This document shows, in pieces, positions 60,493 to 64,000 of a DNA stretch of 64,000 nt. The notes below the pieces were generated by a model. It saw only the letters and a list, made by a program, of their open reading frames with translations, did not search any database and was not told the origin of the DNA. Every line of letters starts with the position of its first letter. The first letter of the stretch is position 1. The DNA is from Saccharina japonica (Eukaryota > Sar > Phaeophyceae > Laminariales > Laminariaceae). The stretch is taken from the NCBI GenBank assembly GCA_008828725.1, contig MEHQ01002486.1, positions 411,553 through 475,552 on the forward strand. Direction: 5' to 3'. The position numbers and the translations under genes were made by a program.

Positions 60493-60759
60493 CTATTTTG
60501 CATTTTTTTTCCTCTCTATTGCTAAACTGGCTCTTCTCTCGGTCCTAGCCCGGTTCGCGCCTTGGTTTCCATTGACCGGGTGCAGCCGTCCCAGCCAACG
60601 CCGACACTCTCGTCCTTCCTGTCGCGTATGCGTACCCACGCGATGGCCAGCCTCTCCACTCCCCAGGCTGCACACCTTGCGCTCTCTGCTGTGGTGATAT
60701 TCCCGCGTTGCTCTCAGGGGGATGAACTCCTTGGCGTTGGGGTTTAAAATAAAAGGCAT
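60493..60759 (-). CDS. LINE upstream ORF with PAM2-like N-terminus
   Basis: ATG at 60759 gives MPFILNPNAKEFIPLRATRE and continues, basic and without known domain, to a stop at 60493 after a run of A. LNPNAKEFIP fits the PAM2 consensus (xLNPxAxxFxP) by which proteins bind the MLLE domain of poly(A)-binding protein. It lies just upstream of, and on the same strand as, the endonuclease frame, so it is probably the LINE's ORF1 or its remnant. It could also be part of a host gene into which the LINE inserted. Confidence 0.5.
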   Translation of the reverse strand: MPFILNPNAKEFIPLRATREYHHSRERKVCSLGSGEAGHRVGTHTRQEGRECRRWLGRLHPVNGNQGANRARTERRASLAIERKKNAK

Positions 60760-60959
60760 CACCACCACCCCGCGCGGTCTTTACGGCGACAGGTTCGCCA
60801 GCCAGACCGCGCAGGGTTCCCTCTCCACCAAGCCCGAGGCTCGCTTGGGTGTGCCGCTAGACCGTTGCGGGTCCTTGCGGGGTTCCTCGGCCCACCCCAA
60901 GGCGGGGCAGGCCACATGGTACGTACAAACTCGTATCAAGTAGGCTGAGGGGGCAGGGA

Positions 60960-61167
60960 AGTGTAGTTGTCAAGTGTCAAGGCTTCCCTCCGACGTGGGG
61001 GATAAAAATGTATTGATGTTTATATGATGCAGGCTACCGAGTTCAGGCTTTCATCTTCAGTCACTCTCACATCACAGACCTATATCTGGTATTATGTACA
61101 GGGTACTGCCGTACATGCTTTGGTGTTCTGTAGAATATTACCCGTATAATAATACCTGGTGTGCTAT
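60960..61167. other. short spacer, no gene seen
   Basis: AT-rich spacer between the LINE and the foldback cluster; nothing recognised. Confidence 0.4.
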
Positions 61168-61263
61168 TATCCCTTTTAGGACTGCAGTCCCGTTTTGGGG
61201 ACAAACCACTCTAATTCCAAGTAATTTGTCCCCAAAACGGGACTCCAGTCCTATAAGGGTTAA
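61168..61263. mobile_element. foldback element, family A, copy 2
   Basis: Nearly perfect hairpin: TTTTAGGACTGCAGTCCCGT and TTTGGGGACAAA at the left pair with TTTGTCCCCAAAACGGGACT and CCAGTCCTATAAGGGTTAAC at the right, around CTCTAATTCCAAG. Confidence 0.85.
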
Positions 61264-61302
61264 CATTGGCGATAATAGGTGTCGTTAGGTAAAAATAACG
61301 GT

Positions 61303-61453
61303 CTACTACAGGGGGGCATAGTAAATACCAGTATTAGTAGTAAATAGGACTTACGGCGCACCACACAAGAAAAAACATTAAATTTACCGAAGTATTTTTT
61401 CTAACAATATTTGGTCCTATTTACTAGTATTTACTATGGTCCCCCGTAATGGT
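61303..61453. mobile_element. foldback element, family B, copy 3
   Basis: TACTACAGGGGGGCATAGTA at the left and TTTACTATGGTCCCCCGTAA at the right are inverted ends of a 151-bp element. Related to 29761-29873 and 46059-46147. Confidence 0.75.
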
Positions 61454-61463
61454 GTGGCAACAG

Positions 61464-61767
61464 CTTTACCGCATCACTGAATTAATATCTAGGATAAAGT
61501 ATAGAAATCGGGGAATATTTTATTATATGCCTTTTAGTGGGGTCGACTAAATTTTCAAACAAACAAAAAAACGCCTGATTTTTTCGAGACCAAGCTCGTA
61601 AGGGTCGGGGCGGGGTCGGGGTTGGGGTTAGGGTTAGTGTCTAAAGAAGTGTTTTCGGCGTTTTTCGAAATATTCCTTCTCAAAACACTGGAACCACACG
61701 CGGGCCAAAACCAATTCCCCGATTTCTATACTTTATCCTAGATAATAATTCAGAATTGCGGTAAAGG
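61464..61767. mobile_element. foldback element, family C
   Basis: Long inverted ends of about 52 bp: CTTTACCGC at 61464 and TATCTAGGATAAAGTATAGA with AATCGGGGAAT, inverted at 61717-61767. The 200-bp loop is GC-poor on the left. At 61605-61637 it contains GGGGTTAGGGTTAG, like the TTAGGG telomere repeat. Confidence 0.8.
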
Positions 61768-62094
61768 CGGCTCGGCAACAAGAAGGCAGCACGAACCCAT
61801 TGACTCCGCCCTAACTGTCTCTCCTCGAACAACATGAGCATTCTATACGAAACCCAATATCAAGCAACACCAATCAAACTCACCCGCACCCCCACGGTGC
61901 CGGTGCGGGGCCAAACTGCTTGAAATTAGTGTGGGCTGCATTGCACTATTTTAAAAGCACAAGAGTCACCCTCCCACCCCCCCCCACCGGTATATACAAA
62001 CGCCTGCTGTCTACTCTTACCTTATGAACACTACCCTCCCGCCACAACGCCCATCACCTCCGTGCCCGCCCTCTCCTTGGCTCCTGAAGCGACC

Positions 62095-62972
62095 ATGGAG
62101 ATGGAGAAGCCTAGCTCGCCACGAGTCGACCGCACGATGTCGATCAAGAGCGAGGCCGCTGTGAGCACGGTGCAAGAGTTGGCCGCCAGATTCAAAAGCC
62201 TCCAAGACCAACTGAAGGAAGCAGCCGAGGTGGTCGGTGCGGAGGGCGTCACTCTACCGGTGAGAGCTTCATTTTTTTTTTTTTGGACAAAGCAACCAAT
62301 ATGAAAAACAAGACACCTCACCTGTGTGACGAGATGCGAAAATATCGTCGAAAATAGTCTTCGTTTTTTTTCTATGTATATACGTAGCTTCGGTGGGCGC
62401 TCACTGAGACGTACTTTTAGTGCTGTACTGTACAGAAACCTAGAACTGACTCTAATTCCAAGTGTTTTGTTGCCACGACGGGAGTACAGTCTTGAGGGGG
62501 TTAACAGGAACGGGGGTGATGACCGCTTCTGACGAATCTACATGAGTGTTTTACGTCAGGTTCAGGCACCCTTCCAACCGGGCGTCTTTGGTCTCCTGTC
62601 ATGTTTTTGTTTTTGTTTTGTACATGAGTGTTTTACGTCAGGTTCAGGCACCCTTCCAACCGGGCGTCTTTGGTCTCCTGTCATGTTTTTGTTTTTGTTT
62701 TGTACATGAGTGTTTTACGTCAGGTTCAGGCACCCTTCCAACCGGGCGTCTTTGGTCTCCTGTCATGTTTTTGTTTTTGTTTTGTACATGAGTGTTTTAC
62801 GTCAGGTTCAGGCACCCTTCCAACCGGGCGTCTTTGGTCTCCTGTCATGTTTTTGTTTTTGTTTTGTCGTTTTCAGATGTTGTTTGTTGTTGTCGCATTA
62901 GCTCATGGCCATGATCTACTCGGCGGCCAGAAGACAGGCTCCACAATTTTTGGAGGAAAATATCACTATTAA
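62095..62972 (+). CDS. possible two-exon gene, small coiled-coil protein
   Basis: Exon 1 (62095-62259) starts at a good context, GCGACCATGGAG, codes for MEMEKPSSPRVDRTMSIKSE and then a heptad-like AVSTVQELAARFKSLQDQLK, and ends CTACCG|GTGAGA in phase 0. An exon after CGTTTTCAG (62877-62972) is in the matching phase and codes for 31 residues ending IFGGKYHY and TAA. The intron holds the 82-bp tandem array. Exon 1 may also be internal, since the frame stays open upstream to about 62032. The product is not recognised. Confidence 0.4.
62414..62505. mobile_element. foldback element, family A, diverged copy 3
   Basis: CTCTAATTCCAAGTGTTTTG, GACGGGAGTACAGT and GGGGGTTAAC match the right half of 61168-61263; the left half is strongly diverged. 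Confidence 0.5.
62541..62868. repeat. 82-bp tandem repeat, four copies
   Basis: Units start CATGAGTGTTTTACGTCAGG at 62541, 62623, 62705 and 62787 and read identical. Since 82 is not a multiple of 3, the open frames through it code for a different peptide in each unit and are not evidence of a gene. Confidence 0.95.
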
Positions 62973-63021
62973 TAACATGCCAACAGAAACGCCGAAAGTA
63001 GTACTGTAACAAAAACACGCC

Positions 63022-63304
63022 TGCTACGACAAAGGTAGAGGTATACCTTTTTTTGGCTGAAACGTTTTCTGAACGATCGAGCTCTTTAACCCTTTTAGGA
63101 CTGCAGTTCCGTTTTGGGGACGAACCACTCTAATTCTAAGTACGTTGTCCCCAAAACGGGACTCCAGTTCTATACGGGTTAACCCAAAATCGGCTGAGTT
63201 TGAGTCTAGTAGTGTTGCAATGGAGTTCTTCATCGGGTGAGATACAGAGATACAGAGCTCCTCAAGTGAGCTCAGAAATAACGTGAGGTACCTCTTTCGT
63301 AGCA
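63022..63304. mobile_element. family D-like element with a nested family A element
   Basis: Left end TGCTACGACAAAGGTAGAGG with GGCTGAAACGTTTTCTGAAC; right end GAGCTCCTCAAGTGAGCTCA and GGTACCTCTTTCGTAGCA. The ends are inverted. A family A hairpin sits inside at 63085-63183, directly after GAGCTCTT. Confidence 0.75.
63085..63183. mobile_element. foldback element, family A, copy 4 (nested)
   Basis: TTAACCCTTTTAGGACTGCA to ACTCCAGTTCTATACGGGTT and AAC, with the same CTCTAATTCTAAG centre as 61168-61263. Inserted in a family D-like element. Confidence 0.85.
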
Positions 63305-63332
63305 TTTGTCTAAATATACCTCATGTACCTCA

Positions 63333-64000
63333 TGTACAAATCAAAGCATACCTGATAAACATGTACGAAGTACAACAAACCAAACAAAAAGGAGAAAGTC
63401 GCACACACGCAAGAATAAGCTATCCGCCACCGCCACCCACGTATAGCCTTTTCTTGTTTTCGGGTTTTCTTTGGCCATGCCATACGGACCGGGAGGTTTG
63501 CCGACGGCGACGGCATGCTCGACGTAAAAACATAACCCTGTTGCGCTCTCTCTCCCGCGCCTCGTATGTACAAATCAAAGCATACCTGATAAACATATAC
63601 GAAGTATAACAAACCAAACAAAATGAAGAAAGTCGCACACACGCAAGAATAAGCTATCCGCCGCCGCCACCACGTATAGCCTTTTTGTTTTCGGGCTTTC
63701 TTTGGCCATGCCATACGGACCGCGAGGTTTGCCGACGGCAACGGCATGCCCGACGTAAAAACATAACCCTGTTGCGCTCTCTCTCCCGCGCCTCATATGT
63801 ACAAATCAAAGCATACCTGATGAACATATACGAACTACAACAAACAAAACAAAATGAAGAAAGTCGCACACACGCAAGAATAAGCTATCCGCCGCCGCCA
63901 CCCACGTATAGCCTTTTTTTGTTTTCGGGCTTTCTTTGGCCATGCCATACGGACCGCGAGGTTTGCCGACGGCGACGGCATGCTCGACGTAAAAACATAA
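63333..64000. repeat. 231-234-bp satellite, continues past the right edge
   Basis: Units start TGTACAAATCAAAGCATACC at 63333, 63567 and 63798. Each holds GAAAGTCGCACACACGCAAG, CCATGCCATACGGACCG and GTTTGCCGACGGCGACGGCA. The third is cut by the window end. The repeated frame on the minus strand is a product of the repeat. Confidence 0.92.

Larger units (their letters stand above)
56521..60759 (-). mobile_element. decayed APE-type LINE retrotransposon
   Basis: On the minus strand, in order: a short upstream ORF (60759-60493) with a PAM2-like start; an exonuclease-endonuclease-phosphatase domain (about 60388-59500: TYNVRTL, FVGLQEAR, VVAYAPTE, LMDANARAG, NDHNRIDYI, SDHNIVYTKVRL); a linker; and a reverse transcriptase (59130-57300: [72 protein letters not shown]). 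The RT is followed by a C-terminal region. Compared with active LINEs it has at least three frame changes (near 60240, 59185, 58480) and one in-frame stop (59949-59951), and it is split by a solo LTR at 57835-58287. Endonuclease and RT style are RTE/L1-like; the clade is not certain. No target-site duplication could be fixed. Confidence 0.9.

Noticed and set aside
62546-62972. Open frames of 80-114 codons on the plus strand with repeated peptide
   Set aside because: They are products of the 82-bp tandem array; only the last 96 bp after TTTTCAG are kept as an exon candidate.
63310-63869. Overlapping minus-strand frames with RxxAYSCVCATF-type repeats
   Set aside because: They follow the 231-234-bp satellite and repeat with it.

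Overview
The window is eukaryotic nuclear DNA, most likely from a photosynthetic stramenopile (ochrophyte alga). The main clue is a plastid-type DUF1995 protein. It starts with a signal peptide whose cleavage site is followed by Phe (VFA|FVVAP), the bipartite targeting signal of secondary red plastids. Other clues are genes broken into many short, GC-rich exons with 0.3-3 kb introns and GT-AG borders in matching phase, and very dense repeats. I cannot name the species. One N at 60420 and many long G or C homopolymers show this is an assembly with difficult stretches.

Layout. 728-7603 (minus): N-terminal beta-propeller half of a Nup133-like nucleoporin, running off the left edge, with one exon present twice (450 bp identical block). 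8825-12686 (minus): complete six-exon DUF1995 (LPA3-like) plastid protein, 364 codons. 12.8-33 kb: mostly repeats (SINE-like, MITE-like and satellite-like) with a few lone exon candidates. 33102-48391 (plus): a 14-exon gene model whose exon phases all agree (about 609 codons), encoding a protein with one C-terminal membrane segment followed by three WW modules; I do not recognise the family. 49-56 kb: repeats, including an array of GATCGTT palindromes, and two unassigned open frames. 56.5-60.8 kb (minus): a decayed APE-type LINE with endonuclease and YADD reverse transcriptase, an upstream ORF that starts with a PAM2-like peptide, and a probable solo LTR inserted in the RT. 61-64 kb: nested foldback elements, a possible two-exon gene, an 82-bp x4 tandem array and a 231-234-bp satellite that continues off the right edge.

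The genes do not form a pathway. Nup133 belongs to the nuclear pore scaffold, the DUF1995 protein acts in the plastid, and the WW protein is a membrane adaptor candidate. The two left genes lie in tandem on the minus strand, 1.2 kb apart.

Most notable: the WW membrane protein with two WW modules split by introns at the same codon; the PAM2-like motif in the LINE; a dispersed repeat whose copies end in poly(C); a 22-fold occurrence of the 9-mer TACC(A/T)GGTA; and at least five families of small foldback elements, some nested. All splice models come from reading donor and acceptor sites and phases by eye, without transcript support.
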